Source: Candidatus Thermoflexus tengchongensis
Lineage (GTDB): Bacteria; Chloroflexota; Anaerolineae; Thermoflexales; Thermoflexaceae
Length of the DNA stretch: 64,000 nt
Assembly: GCA_016842085.1 (NCBI GenBank)
Contig: JAEVEX010000069.1
Location: forward strand, 50,878-114,877
Reading direction: 5' to 3'
A model generated the notes under the pieces. The model worked only from the letters and a program-made list of their open reading frames with translations, ran no database searches and was not told the DNA's origin. Shown here piece by piece: positions 36,151-44,602 of this stretch. Numbering within the stretch: the first letter of the stretch is position 1; each line of letters starts with the position of its first letter. A program made the position numbers and the translations under genes.

Positions 36151-37176
36151 TCACGCGGGCACCATCATCACTTTCACCGCCTCTCCCCGGCGTAAATGCT
36201 CCAGCCCCTCCCCGAAACGGGATAACGGCAGGCGATGGGTGACGAGCTCCTCCGGGCGGATCACCCCGCGCTCCAGCATCTGGATGGCCAGGGGGAAGGT
36301 GTGGCGGCCGACATAGCTGCCCACCACCCGGATCTCCCGACGGGTGATGTCATACTGGGCGATCTCCGCTCGGGCCCGGGCGTTCATCCCGAAGAGGATC
36401 ACCGTCCCCCCCGGCCGCACCAGCCGCAGGGCGGTCCCCATCAACGAGCCCACCGCATCCACGACCACATCCGCTCCGATCCCGGTAACCTCCCGAACCA
36501 GCCCCTCCAGATCCTGCTCCCGGGGGTCCACGGCCCAATCCGCCCCCGCCCGCCGCGCGAACTCCAGGCGGAACGGGGCGATATCCGCGGCGATGAGACT
36601 TCCAGCCCCGCTCGCCCGAAGGATCTGGAGGAACAGCAATCCCACCGGCCCGCAACCCAGCACCACCGCATGCTCCCCCGGATGCAAACGGGCATGAAGG
36701 GTTCCGCCCACCACCGTGGAAAGCACTTCGGTGAAGATCGCCCGCTCCAGGGGGACCTCCAGGGAGATCGGGAAGAGGGCCCGCGCAGGGGCCACCTCGT
36801 AAGGGGCCAGTCCGCCATCCAGGAAAATCCCCAGCGTGGTGAACCGCTCGCAGTGGTTGTAAAGCCCCCGCTGGCAGAAGCGACAGACCCCGCAATACAG
36901 ATTCGGAGCCACCGCCACCCGATCCCCCGGCCGCAAATGGGTCACCGCCGGACCAACCTCCACGACGCGGCCGATGACCTCATGGCCCAGGACCACCCCG
37001 GGAGTTGCGGGGTGTCCAGGGGGAACCTCCAGGATGTGCAGATCGGTGCCGCAGATCCCACAGGCCTCCACCTGAAGGAGAACGTCATCCGGGTTCCGCA
37101 ACGAAGGGACCGGCCGCTCCTCCAGCGCCCATCGGCCTTCTCCCAGGAACACCACTGCCGGCATCCGCTCGGCCAT
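36151..37176 (-). CDS. Zinc-dependent MDR alcohol/polyol dehydrogenase
   Basis: Medium-chain dehydrogenase of 341 residues. The catalytic zinc site includes CGICGTDLHI and GHEVIGRVVEVG. The structural zinc cluster CGVCRFCQRGLYNHCE is complete, and the cofactor motif is VLGCGPVGLLFLQILRASGAG. Relatives include threonine, iditol and idonate dehydrogenases. In this cluster it could oxidise myo-inositol itself, since no Gfo/Idh-type IolG is present, or act on an idonate-like acid. Neither can be decided from sequence. The ATG at 37176 follows GGAGG by 8 bases, 15 bases after the iolM stop. Confidence 0.88.
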   Translation of the reverse strand: MAERMPAVVFLGEGRWALEERPVPSLRNPDDVLLQVEACGICGTDLHILEVPPGHPATPGVVLGHEVIGRVVEVGPAVTHLRPGDRVAVAPNLYCGVCRFCQRGLYNHCERFTTLGIFLDGGLAPYEVAPARALFPISLEVPLERAIFTEVLSTVVGGTLHARLHPGEHAVVLGCGPVGLLFLQILRASGAGSLIAADIAPFRLEFARRAGADWAVDPREQDLEGLVREVTGIGADVVVDAVGSLMGTALRLVRPGGTVILFGMNARARAEIAQYDITRREIRVVGSYVGRHTFPLAIQMLERGVIRPEELVTHRLPLSRFGEGLEHLRRGEAVKVMMVPA

Positions 37177-37191
37177 CCCGGTATCCTCCGA

Positions 37192-38394
37192 TCAGGCGGT
37201 CGCGGCGGCCGCTGGCTCAGCTTCCGGCACCGTCCGCAGATCCGGTTTGATGGTGATCTTCGCGTCGATCCGCCGGCTCAGCCGCTCCACCGCCTCCACC
37301 GCTCGATCCAGCGGGTAGCGGGCGGTGATGATGCGGGTCATATCGATCAATCCGGCGGCCATCATCCGGATCACGCTGGGGAAGATGGCGTCGCCCGAAT
37401 GGCCCTGGGAGCCGAAGATCTGCCCCCGCCGCACCTGCAGGACCTCCAGATAGAGGGGCACCCGTTCGGCGGCCCGACCGATGACCACGATCCGCCCGTT
37501 GATTGCCAGGGCCTTCTCCATCTCCGGTAACGTCCGCGGGGGAGCCCCCGCCGCCTCCACCAGCACATCCGCCCCTTCCCCGCGGGTCGCCTCACGAATC
37601 GCCTCGCTGGGCACCACCTCGCGGGGGTCAAAGGCCGCATCCGCACCCATCCGCAGCGCCATCTCCCGCCGCGAAGGGCTCACGTCGAACGCGATCACCT
37701 TCCCGGCACCCGCCGCCCGGGAGAGGGCGATCGCCGCCAGGCCGATGGGCCCTGCCCCGAAGACCGCCACATAGGCTCCGGGGCGGAACCCGCCTGCGCG
37801 GACAAAGATCCCGTTGTAGGCCACACTGGTCGGCTCCACCAGGGAACCCGCTTCATAAGCCCGGTCGACATCCCCATAGCGCTCGGCGATGGCGTCGATC
37901 TTCCAGCAGTATTTGGCTTTGACGGCCACATACTCCGCCATAGCCCCGGGGACCGTGAAGCCCAGCTCCTCCAGATGGGTGCAATGGTTGAAGAAGCCGC
38001 TGCGGCAGGGCGTGCAGACCCCGCACCACAGCATCTCTTCGGAAGTCACCATATCCCCCGGCCGCAGATCCCGCACCTCCTTCCCCACCGCGACCACTTC
38101 CCCGGAGAACTCGTGGCCCGGGATCACCGGGAACTTCACCAGGCCCGGATACAGGATGTAGCCCTCCGCATCGGTCTCATAGAAATGAAGATCCGACCCG
38201 CACACCCCGCAGGCCTTCACCCGGATCACCACCTCATCCGGGCCTGGGGCCGGATCCGGGACCTCCTGGATCGAGAACCGGGGGTGCCGCCAGATGCTGG
38301 ACCCCGTGATCGCCTTGCCGGTCTCCCGCTCCCAATCCGAAAGCGGGTAATCCGGACGCGGATCCCAGTTCGCTTCCACCACCACAGCTTTCAT
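37192..38394 (-). CDS. iolM: Scyllo-inosose 3-dehydrogenase (zinc MDR)
   Basis: Medium-chain zinc dehydrogenase of 400 residues, longer than usual because of an N-terminal extension (MKAVVVEANWDPRPDYPLSD). This extension and GYILYPGLVKFPVIPGHEFSGE and EEMLWCGVCTPCRSGFFNHC are the hallmarks of IolM, which oxidises scyllo-inosose to diketo-inositol in the Thermotoga inositol route. The catalytic zinc site is CGVCGSDLHFYE. The cofactor fold is VFGAGPIGLAAIALSRAAGAG. Its ATG overlaps the TGA of the ABC ATPase gene in an ATGA junction, so transporter and enzyme are made together. Confidence 0.9.
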   Translation of the reverse strand: MKAVVVEANWDPRPDYPLSDWERETGKAITGSSIWRHPRFSIQEVPDPAPGPDEVVIRVKACGVCGSDLHFYETDAEGYILYPGLVKFPVIPGHEFSGEVVAVGKEVRDLRPGDMVTSEEMLWCGVCTPCRSGFFNHCTHLEELGFTVPGAMAEYVAVKAKYCWKIDAIAERYGDVDRAYEAGSLVEPTSVAYNGIFVRAGGFRPGAYVAVFGAGPIGLAAIALSRAAGAGKVIAFDVSPSRREMALRMGADAAFDPREVVPSEAIREATRGEGADVLVEAAGAPPRTLPEMEKALAINGRIVVIGRAAERVPLYLEVLQVRRGQIFGSQGHSGDAIFPSVIRMMAAGLIDMTRIITARYPLDRAVEAVERLSRRIDAKITIKPDLRTVPEAEPAAAATA

Positions 38395-39161
38395 GGCTTC
38401 CCCTCCTCGGGAAGGGTGATCCCGCCAGCGATGAGCTCGGCGACCATCTCCGGCGAGATATCGGTTTTGCGGAAATCCCCGATCTTGCGGCCATGGCTTA
38501 AGATGACCAGACGATCCGCCACCGGATAGACGTGATAGATGTTATGGGTGATGAAGATCACCGAGAGGCCCCGCCGGCGGACTTCCTCTACATACCCCAG
38601 CACCTTGCGGGTCTCTTTGATCGAGAGCGCGGAAGTGGGCTCGTCGAGGATCAGCAGGCGCACACCGAAGTGGAGGGCGCGGCCGATCGCGATCGATTGT
38701 CGCTCCCCACCCGACAGCACGGAGACGGGCTCCCATACCGAACGGACCCGGATGCCGATCTCCTCCAGCACCTGACGGGTGACCCGCTCCATCTCCCGCA
38801 TATCGAGGAATGAGAAAGGCCCGACCCGCCGCACCGGCTCCCGGCCCAGGAAGAAGTTCCGGGCGATGCTCATCATCTCCACCAGGGCCAGATCCTGGTA
38901 AACGGTCTCAATGCCCAGCGCTCGCGCCTCGCGGGGCGAGCGGAAGCGAACCGGACGGCCCTCGAAGTAGATCTCGCCGTCATCCGGCGGGTAGACCCCG
39001 GTCAGGACCTTGATCAGCGTGGATTTCCCGGCGCCGTTATCCCCCAGGAGGCCGACCACCTCCTGATAGCCCACGGCGAAATCCACCCCGGCCAGGGCCT
39101 CCACACCGTCGAACCGCTTGACGATCCCGCGCATCTCCACCAGCCAGCGCCCTTCGCTCAT
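38391..39161 (-). CDS. Sugar ABC transporter ATP-binding protein, single-domain
   Basis: ATPase of a CUT2-type sugar importer, 256 residues, with one nucleotide-binding domain rather than the double RbsA arrangement. Walker A is GDNGAGKSTLIKVLTG, the signature is LSGGERQSIAIGRAL, Walker B is LLILDEPTSALS, and the switch His is in IFITHN. ATG 39161 follows GAGGAG by 5 bases, and its end overlaps iolM by four bases. It works with the permease and binding protein upstream. myo-Inositol is the likely substrate from the genes downstream. Confidence 0.93.
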   Translation of the reverse strand: MSEGRWLVEMRGIVKRFDGVEALAGVDFAVGYQEVVGLLGDNGAGKSTLIKVLTGVYPPDDGEIYFEGRPVRFRSPREARALGIETVYQDLALVEMMSIARNFFLGREPVRRVGPFSFLDMREMERVTRQVLEEIGIRVRSVWEPVSVLSGGERQSIAIGRALHFGVRLLILDEPTSALSIKETRKVLGYVEEVRRRGLSVIFITHNIYHVYPVADRLVILSHGRKIGDFRKTDISPEMVAELIAGGITLPEEGKP

Positions 39162-39242
39162 CGTCGCTCCTCGTTTCCATCCTGCATCCACGCGATGGGG
39201 CCGGAGAGGGTGCGGGCGCCCCGGACGCCAGACCGCAGCGCC

Positions 39243-40247
39243 TCACCCCGACCGCCGGATCCGCAGGTTGATGATCACCGCTCCGACCAGCACCAGCCCG
39301 ATGAACGCGCGATACCAGTAGGCCGGCGCGCCGGCCAGCACCAGGCCGTTGCGGACCATCCCCACAATCAGCGCCCCCAGCACGGTGCCGATCACACTCC
39401 CATAGCCCCCTGTGAGCAGGGTCCCGCCGGTCACCGTGGCCGCAATCGCTTCCAGCTCCACCCCTTCTCCCCTCAGGGGATCCACAGACCCGAAGCGGCT
39501 GAACTGGATGATGCCCGCCAGGGCGGCCAGGACCGCGGTGAGGATGAACCCGATCTGTTTCACCCTCGCCACCTCCACCCCCAGAGCGCGGGCCGCCTGA
39601 GGGTTACCTCCCGAAGCGAAGATCGCGTTCCCGAAAGGCGTGCGGGTGAGAACAAGGGTGGCGATCAGGGCAACGGCCAGGAACCAGAGCGCAGAGGCAT
39701 GGAAACCGCCGGGGAGCCGACCGGAGAGGACGAACATAAGAAGAGATTTCTCCTCGTAGGCGATGGGAAACCCCCCGGTCACCGCCAGCAGCACCCCCCG
39801 CCAGAACATCATGGACCCCAGGGTGACGATGAATGAGGGCAGTCGACCGCGGGTCACCACCCAGCCGTTCAGCGCGCCGATGGCGGCTGCCAGGGCCAGG
39901 GCCGCCAGGAACGCGAGGAGATGAGGGATCCCCGCCCGGGCCATCAGCGCGAACGCCATCGCCGAGACCCCCAGCACGGAGCCCACCGAGAGATCGAACT
40001 CCCCGGCGATCATCAACAGTGTGACGCCAACTGCCACCAGCCCCAGCTCGGCGGCGATGGTCATGATCCCGGCCAGGGAGTCCAGGGTGAGGAAGTAGGG
40101 GGCCACGATCGCAAAGCCGAGAAAGACGGCGAGGAAACCGGCCAGCGCCCCCACCTCCGGATATCGTCGCAGCTCCGCCAGGGAAATCGCTCGCATCCGC
40201 TGGCGGGCCCGCGCCTGCACATGTGCCTCAACCGCTTGCGGATCCAT
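39243..40247 (-). CDS. Sugar ABC transporter permease (RbsC family)
   Basis: Integral membrane protein with eight to ten spans, matching the RbsC/FrcC family. Typical motifs are LGLVAVGVTLLMIAGEFDLSVGSVLGVSA near the N-terminus, the coupling segment ASGGNPQAARALGVEVARVKQIGFILTAVLAALAGI, and the C-terminal GTLLTGGYGSVIGTVLGALIVG. The start is uncertain: ATG 40247 is chosen, ATG 40274 or 40340 are possible, and none has a strong ribosome binding site. It is separated from the binding protein gene by 229 bases holding a strong hairpin. Confidence 0.93.
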   Translation of the reverse strand: MDPQAVEAHVQARARQRMRAISLAELRRYPEVGALAGFLAVFLGFAIVAPYFLTLDSLAGIMTIAAELGLVAVGVTLLMIAGEFDLSVGSVLGVSAMAFALMARAGIPHLLAFLAALALAAAIGALNGWVVTRGRLPSFIVTLGSMMFWRGVLLAVTGGFPIAYEEKSLLMFVLSGRLPGGFHASALWFLAVALIATLVLTRTPFGNAIFASGGNPQAARALGVEVARVKQIGFILTAVLAALAGIIQFSRFGSVDPLRGEGVELEAIAATVTGGTLLTGGYGSVIGTVLGALIVGMVRNGLVLAGAPAYWYRAFIGLVLVGAVIINLRIRRSG

Positions 40248-40366
40248 TGCGGAAGCTCTCGACCACGGTTTCATCCAGACCTGCGCCACCGGGCTCCCAT
40301 TGGGCCGAAGGGCCCCTTCCCCTTTCTTCCCAACCCTCACCCGTCAGGCCGCAGGAAGAAAGCGGG

Positions 40367-40416
40367 AAAAATCCCTGGGGGCCGGGCCGATCGCCTCTGG
40401 CCGCCGGCCCGGCCCC
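40367..40416 (-). terminator. Partial terminator between binding protein and permease genes
   Basis: Arms of 11 bases (40378-40388 and 40406-40416, GGGGCCGGGCC and its complement) form a GC-only stem around a 17-base loop. On the minus strand a TTTTT run follows six bases after the stem. Such elements commonly let the binding protein be made in excess over the membrane parts. Confidence 0.6.
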
Positions 40417-40476
40417 AAAAGCGTCCAGAAAGATCCTGCGGGTGCGGCGGCTTCACCGCACGAACAGGCCCCAGGT

Positions 40477-41457
40477 TTAGCGGATGCCCTGCTTGATCAG
40501 CTCTTCCACCAGGCTCACATTGTCCTTATCCACAAAGCCCGGCCCGGTCAGCACGTCGTTAGCCGGCCGCAACCCGTATTTCTTGTAGAGGTAGAGCCAG
40601 GTGATAGCCATGTAACCCTGCAGGTATTGCTGCTGATCGATGGCGAACAGCGTCACCCCCTCCTTGATCGCCGACAGCGTCCCGGGGTGCAGATCGAACG
40701 TGCCATGGAGCACCTTGCCGACCAGGTTGTTCTCCTTCAGGAACTTCACCGCCGGGTCCGTGCCCAGAGGGCCGAGGGTGAGGAGGGCGTCCGTATCCGG
40801 GTTGCGGGTGAAGTAAGCCTTGAGGGCCTCCACCGCCTTGGTGGGATCCGTGCCGATATCCAGCTTCTCCACCGGCACGTTCTTCTCTTTCATCCCATCC
40901 AGGAAGCCCTGACAGCGGGCCTCCAGGCCCACGTGGCCGACCTCGTGGATGGCGCACACGGCCCGTTTGGGCGTGCGCACAGCCAGCATCCGCTGGGCCG
41001 CCCGGAGCCCGCCCAGATACTCATCCATGCCGATGTAGAACATATAGGGGATGCGCTCTCCCTCCGGGCGCGGATCGGCCACATTGATGGCCACCACCGG
41101 GATGCCCTGCTGGATCGCCCGGCGCAGCGGCTCATCGAGGGCCTTGGGGTCCGTAATGGTCACCGCCAGCCCGTCCGGCCTGGCGGCGATGGCGCTGTTG
41201 AGGAGGTTGACCAGCTCCTGGATGGAGAACTTCTCGGGTCCGAAGTATTTCGCTTCCACCGGATAAACCTTCGCGGCGTCGTTCATCCCTTTGATCACCA
41301 CCCCCCAGAACGGATCGGCGGGGCCGCCATGGGAGACGATGTAAAACGTGAACTCCTTTTTCGGCGGGGTGGCGGCGGGCGTGGCCGGCGCGCAGGCCCC
41401 CAGCAGCAGGCCCAGAATCACGAAGAGAGGAACCCATCGGCGGACGGCGCGGATCAT
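40477..41457 (-). CDS. Sugar ABC transporter substrate-binding lipoprotein
   Basis: Binding protein of the CUT2/RbsB type (326 residues). The signal sequence ends in the lipobox LLLGAC with Cys near residue 22. The mature part begins KEFTFYIVSHGGPADPFW, and contains NLLNSAIAARPDGLAVTITDP and AINVADPRPEGERIPYMFYIG, the hinge pattern of the periplasmic binding protein type 1 fold. ATG 41457 overlaps the LacI gene stop by four bases and has AAAGGAGG upstream. The cluster suggests inositol or a related polyol as ligand. Confidence 0.93.
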   Translation of the reverse strand: MIRAVRRWVPLFVILGLLLGACAPATPAATPPKKEFTFYIVSHGGPADPFWGVVIKGMNDAAKVYPVEAKYFGPEKFSIQELVNLLNSAIAARPDGLAVTITDPKALDEPLRRAIQQGIPVVAINVADPRPEGERIPYMFYIGMDEYLGGLRAAQRMLAVRTPKRAVCAIHEVGHVGLEARCQGFLDGMKEKNVPVEKLDIGTDPTKAVEALKAYFTRNPDTDALLTLGPLGTDPAVKFLKENNLVGKVLHGTFDLHPGTLSAIKEGVTLFAIDQQQYLQGYMAITWLYLYKKYGLRPANDVLTGPGFVDKDNVSLVEELIKQGIR

Positions 41458-42524
41458 GGCAACCTCCTTTCAGCCAGAAGATGGGGGACCATTGGAATGG
41501 AGCCTTCCGGGGGCGGGCCGCAGGAGGCCCGCTCCACCAGACGACAGGGCAGTTGAAGGGATGGGGAGACCCGTTCCCCCTGCAGCAGGCGGAGCAGCAT
41601 GCTCATCGCGGTCCGCCCCATCTCATACTTGGGCTGGGCGATTGTCGTCAGAGGGGGCTCCGTGTAGGCGGCGAAGAGGATATCATCAAAGCCGATAATT
41701 GAAAGGTCCTCTGGAACCCGCAACCCAACAGCCCGGGCGGCTCGAAGGGCCCCGATGGCCGTCATATCGTTGTAGCAGAACACCGCCGTCGGCCGGACCG
41801 GGGCCTCCAGCAGACGCTGAATGCCCCACTCCCCGGCCTCCGGCCGGCCGTTCCCTTCCACGATCCATTCGGGGTCCGGCGTGATGCCTGCGGCCGCCAG
41901 GGTCTCCTGATATCCCATCCATCGCAACCGATTCGAGCGGGCCATCGGCGGGCCGGCGATGTAAGCGATACGGGTGTGGCCCAGGCGCATCAGATACGAA
42001 ACCGCCAGCACCGCCCCCTGATAGCTGTCCGCAGCGACGGAATAAATGAACGGCGCCTCCCGCTGCTGATTGATGAGCACAATGGGGACCCCGAGGGCTT
42101 CCAGATGGGGAAGGTAGAGCTCGCCGACGCGAGAGGAGGCCACGATCACACCTTCCACCCGGCTCTCCGCGAGCGCCCGCACCGCGGCCAGCTCCCGCTC
42201 CGGATCCGCATTGGAGGTGGCCAGAAACAGGCGATAGCCCGCCTCCAGGGCCACTTCCTCCACGCCGCGAACGATCTCCGCCAGGAAGGGATCCGCCAGG
42301 GTGGTGATGACCAGGCCGATGATGGATGTGCGGGTGGTGACCAGGCTCCGCGCGGCCGCGTTGGGTACATAGCCCATCCGCGCCGCCAGCCGACGGATCC
42401 GCTCGGCCGTGCGCGGATTGACCAGCGGGCTCCCCCGCAACGCCCGCGAGACCGTGGAGTGGGAGACGCCGGCCCTTCGAGCGATATCCTTGATCGAAAC
42501 CCGCCGGGAAGCGCGTCGACCCAT
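41454..42524 (-). CDS. LacI-family transcriptional regulator of the inositol/sugar-acid cluster
   Basis: Repressor of 356 residues. The N-terminal helix-turn-helix is VSIKDIARRAGVSHSTVSRALRGSPLVNPRT, with the hinge MGYVPNAAARSLVTTRT. A periplasmic-binding-protein-like effector domain follows (GLVITTLADPFLAEIVRGVEE, GHTRIAYIAGPP, AVFCYNDMTAIGALRAARAVGLRVPEDLSIIGFDD). ATG 42524 is the family start; the frame upstream is the control region. It is the first gene of the transcription unit and overlaps the binding protein gene by four bases. It should therefore regulate itself and the transporter and catabolic genes together. The inducer is probably inositol or a keto-acid intermediate. Confidence 0.94.
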   Translation of the reverse strand: MGRRASRRVSIKDIARRAGVSHSTVSRALRGSPLVNPRTAERIRRLAARMGYVPNAAARSLVTTRTSIIGLVITTLADPFLAEIVRGVEEVALEAGYRLFLATSNADPERELAAVRALAESRVEGVIVASSRVGELYLPHLEALGVPIVLINQQREAPFIYSVAADSYQGAVLAVSYLMRLGHTRIAYIAGPPMARSNRLRWMGYQETLAAAGITPDPEWIVEGNGRPEAGEWGIQRLLEAPVRPTAVFCYNDMTAIGALRAARAVGLRVPEDLSIIGFDDILFAAYTEPPLTTIAQPKYEMGRTAMSMLLRLLQGERVSPSLQLPCRLVERASCGPPPEGSIPMVPHLLAERRLP

Positions 42525-42532
42525 CGGAGGGC

Positions 42533-42548
42533 TTGCACACGTGTGCAA
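42533..42548. promoter_or_regulatory. LacI-type operator
   Basis: The perfect palindrome TTGCACACGTGTGCAA lies between the predicted transcript start (about 42552) and the regulator's start codon (42524). The length, symmetry and central CG match LacI-family operators, and the location implies autorepression. Confidence 0.8.
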
Positions 42549-42558
42549 TTTGGTTCCT

Positions 42559-42587
42559 ATGATATCCGGCGGGGCCGATTTTGTCAA
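42559..42587 (-). promoter_or_regulatory. Sigma-70-type promoter of the lacI-led operon
   Basis: Minus-strand TTGACA (42587-42582) and TATCAT (42564-42559) are spaced by 17 bases. The -35 box is a perfect consensus. The operator sits just downstream, so a bound repressor would block initiation or clearance. Confidence 0.8.
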
Positions 42588-42667
42588 GGCCTGTAAGACG
42601 ATGTGAGTTCAAAAGATCCGGGGGCTGTTTCAGCTACACGCGGGATTCGCACCACGAATTTGCAGCG

Positions 42668-44272
42668 TTACACCCGTGGCATCGGGGTCACCAGCACACC
42701 CGGGTTCATGATCCCGGCTGGATCCAGGGTGCCCTTCACGCTCTGGAGGAGCTCCATCGCCAGGGGACCATGCTCGGCGACCAGGAGCGATCGGAGATCC
42801 CGTCCCGTTCCATGGTGGTGGGTGATCGTCCCCCCACACTCCAGAAACGCTTCCAGAGCCGTCCGCTGAAGGTCCCGCCAGGCCTCCCGCAGCGCTTCCC
42901 GGGGTGGACGGGCGAAGAAGGTGAAATACAGCGCGCAGCCGTCGGGATATCCGTGTGTCACCCGACACATCACCCCACCGACCGGCGACCAGTGATCGAT
43001 CCGCCGAAGCAACCGCTCCCGCACAGTCCGCACGGTTCCCTCCGCCCGGGGCCACGGCACAGCCGTCTCCACGGTATCCAGCAACATGCCGAAGTCGATC
43101 ATGACATCGCGCCAGTAGGGCTGTTCGAAGTAAGCCTGTTTCCACGTCTCCACGGCCTCGGGCGCCGGAATGCCCCCCGCCCGTTCGATCCATCGGAGGG
43201 CCGAACGCCATTCCGCCTCCGCCCGATGCGCATCCTCGGGATCCTCGATCTCCAGGCTGATGTGAAGCAGGGCGCCCGGTTCCAGGGGACGACCGGTGAG
43301 GGCGGCACTGATCGCCACTTCATATTCATCGAGCAGACGGAGAACGGCTGGCGTTAAGCCCGCCTGCAGAATCCGCCGCATGGCCTCCAGACCGGCCGAG
43401 AACTCCGGGAAGCGAAAACCGCCTGCGCGCTTGGCGACCGGCGGCCGCACCGCCCGCACCACCGCCTCGGTGATGAATCCAAAGGCCCCCTCGCTACCCA
43501 CCATCCACGATCGCAAATCCGGCCCCGAAGCCGATGCGGGCACCTCCCGGGTTTCCAGAACCCCGCGGGGGGTGAGCACGCGCAGGCTTTCCACCCGATG
43601 CTCGATCCTTCCCCACGCCGTGGAGAAATGACCGGCCGCCCGGGCCGCGATCCAGCCGCCCAGCGTGGACATCTGGAAAGACTGGGGGTAATGCCGGAAG
43701 GCCAGGCCGTGTGCCCGCAGCGCTTCCTCCAGATCCGGCCCTCGAATCCCCGCCTGCACCCGAACCCGACGGCCCGATGGATCAAGGAATCGAATCCGAT
43801 TCATCCGGGCGAGATCCACCGAGAGGACCCCCTGGAAGCCAGGTGGAACGGCAGGTTCCACCCCTCCCACGACCGAGGTTCCACCCCCATAGGGGATGAG
43901 GGCGATGGATCGGCGTTCGGCGAACTCCAGCAGGCGGAGGAGATCCTCCTCATCCTCCGGATAAGCCACTGCGTCGGGGAAACAGAGATCCTGCCCGGCC
44001 CGCAACCGCACCAGATCCCCGAAACTTCGCCCGGCCGCATGCAGCGCCCGCTCATACGGCGTGGTCAGGAGGGCACCCTGAAAGCCCGGGATCTCCAGGG
44101 AGATCCGGGGTGGAGGGATGTGGAGGGATTCCAGGGAAACAGGCGGCTGATAATCCATCCGGGAAATCCGCAGCCATGGCTCCACGGCTTTCAGCCAGCG
44201 GTCGATCCGCTCCGCGGGGATCCCTTCCCCCTCATAACCCCAACCGTTCCATTTCCGCAGGCGATCCGGCAT
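42668..44272 (-). CDS. FAD-linked oxidase resembling alkyldihydroxyacetonephosphate synthase
   Basis: VAO-type flavoprotein of 534 residues. The FAD-binding domain contains VAYPEDEEDLLRLLEFAERR, IPYGGGTSVVGGVEP and STLGGWIAARAAGHFSTAWGRIE. The C-terminal part has GGTITHHHGTGRDLRSLLVAEHG and LDPAGIMNPG, the His-rich motif and ending of ADPS-type enzymes. ADPS exchanges an acyl for an alkyl chain to make ether lipids. Bacterial homologues may instead oxidise hydroxy acids, so the substrate is open. It lies just upstream of the inositol operon, on the same strand but outside its promoter. Confidence 0.87.
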   Translation of the reverse strand: MPDRLRKWNGWGYEGEGIPAERIDRWLKAVEPWLRISRMDYQPPVSLESLHIPPPRISLEIPGFQGALLTTPYERALHAAGRSFGDLVRLRAGQDLCFPDAVAYPEDEEDLLRLLEFAERRSIALIPYGGGTSVVGGVEPAVPPGFQGVLSVDLARMNRIRFLDPSGRRVRVQAGIRGPDLEEALRAHGLAFRHYPQSFQMSTLGGWIAARAAGHFSTAWGRIEHRVESLRVLTPRGVLETREVPASASGPDLRSWMVGSEGAFGFITEAVVRAVRPPVAKRAGGFRFPEFSAGLEAMRRILQAGLTPAVLRLLDEYEVAISAALTGRPLEPGALLHISLEIEDPEDAHRAEAEWRSALRWIERAGGIPAPEAVETWKQAYFEQPYWRDVMIDFGMLLDTVETAVPWPRAEGTVRTVRERLLRRIDHWSPVGGVMCRVTHGYPDGCALYFTFFARPPREALREAWRDLQRTALEAFLECGGTITHHHGTGRDLRSLLVAEHGPLAMELLQSVKGTLDPAGIMNPGVLVTPMPRV

Positions 44273-44361
44273 GCCAGATCCTCCAAACTGGGGCTTGGCC
44301 CGGTTCCGAATGAAGAATACAGATTGTCCAACCGGATGACTTCGCCAGGCTGGGGTCTTAA

Positions 44362-44602
44362 CCGGCAGGAGCCGCTTTAGCGGCGATGGTCGGGGCTGAA
44401 GCCCCTCCTACCGGATGGCCCTGCGGGCTGTGGTCACAACCGGTAGGAGCCGCTTCAGCGGCGACCGGTCGGGGCTGAAGCCCGTCGGGGCTGAAGCCCC
44501 TCCTACCGGATGGCCTTGCGGGCTGTGGTCACAACCGGCAGGAGCCGCTTTAGCGGCGACCTTCAGCGGCGACCGGTCGGGGCGAAAGCCCCTCCTACCG
44601 GT
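44362..44602. repeat. REP-like palindromic array 2
   Basis: Three composite units made of a GGCAGGAGCCGCTTTAGCGG-type half and a GGGGCTGAAGCCCCTCCTACC half are separated by two nearly identical spacers containing TGCGGGCTGTGGTCACAACC. One unit carries an extra partial repeat. The spacers repeat too, so this is not a CRISPR. The last unit reaches into the 3' end of the GT2 gene and supplies its stop codon. Confidence 0.9.

Noticed and set aside
44362..44602. Possible CRISPR array
   Set aside because: Both the palindromic units and the intervening segments repeat, units differ in length, and no cas genes are near. REP-like duplication explains it.
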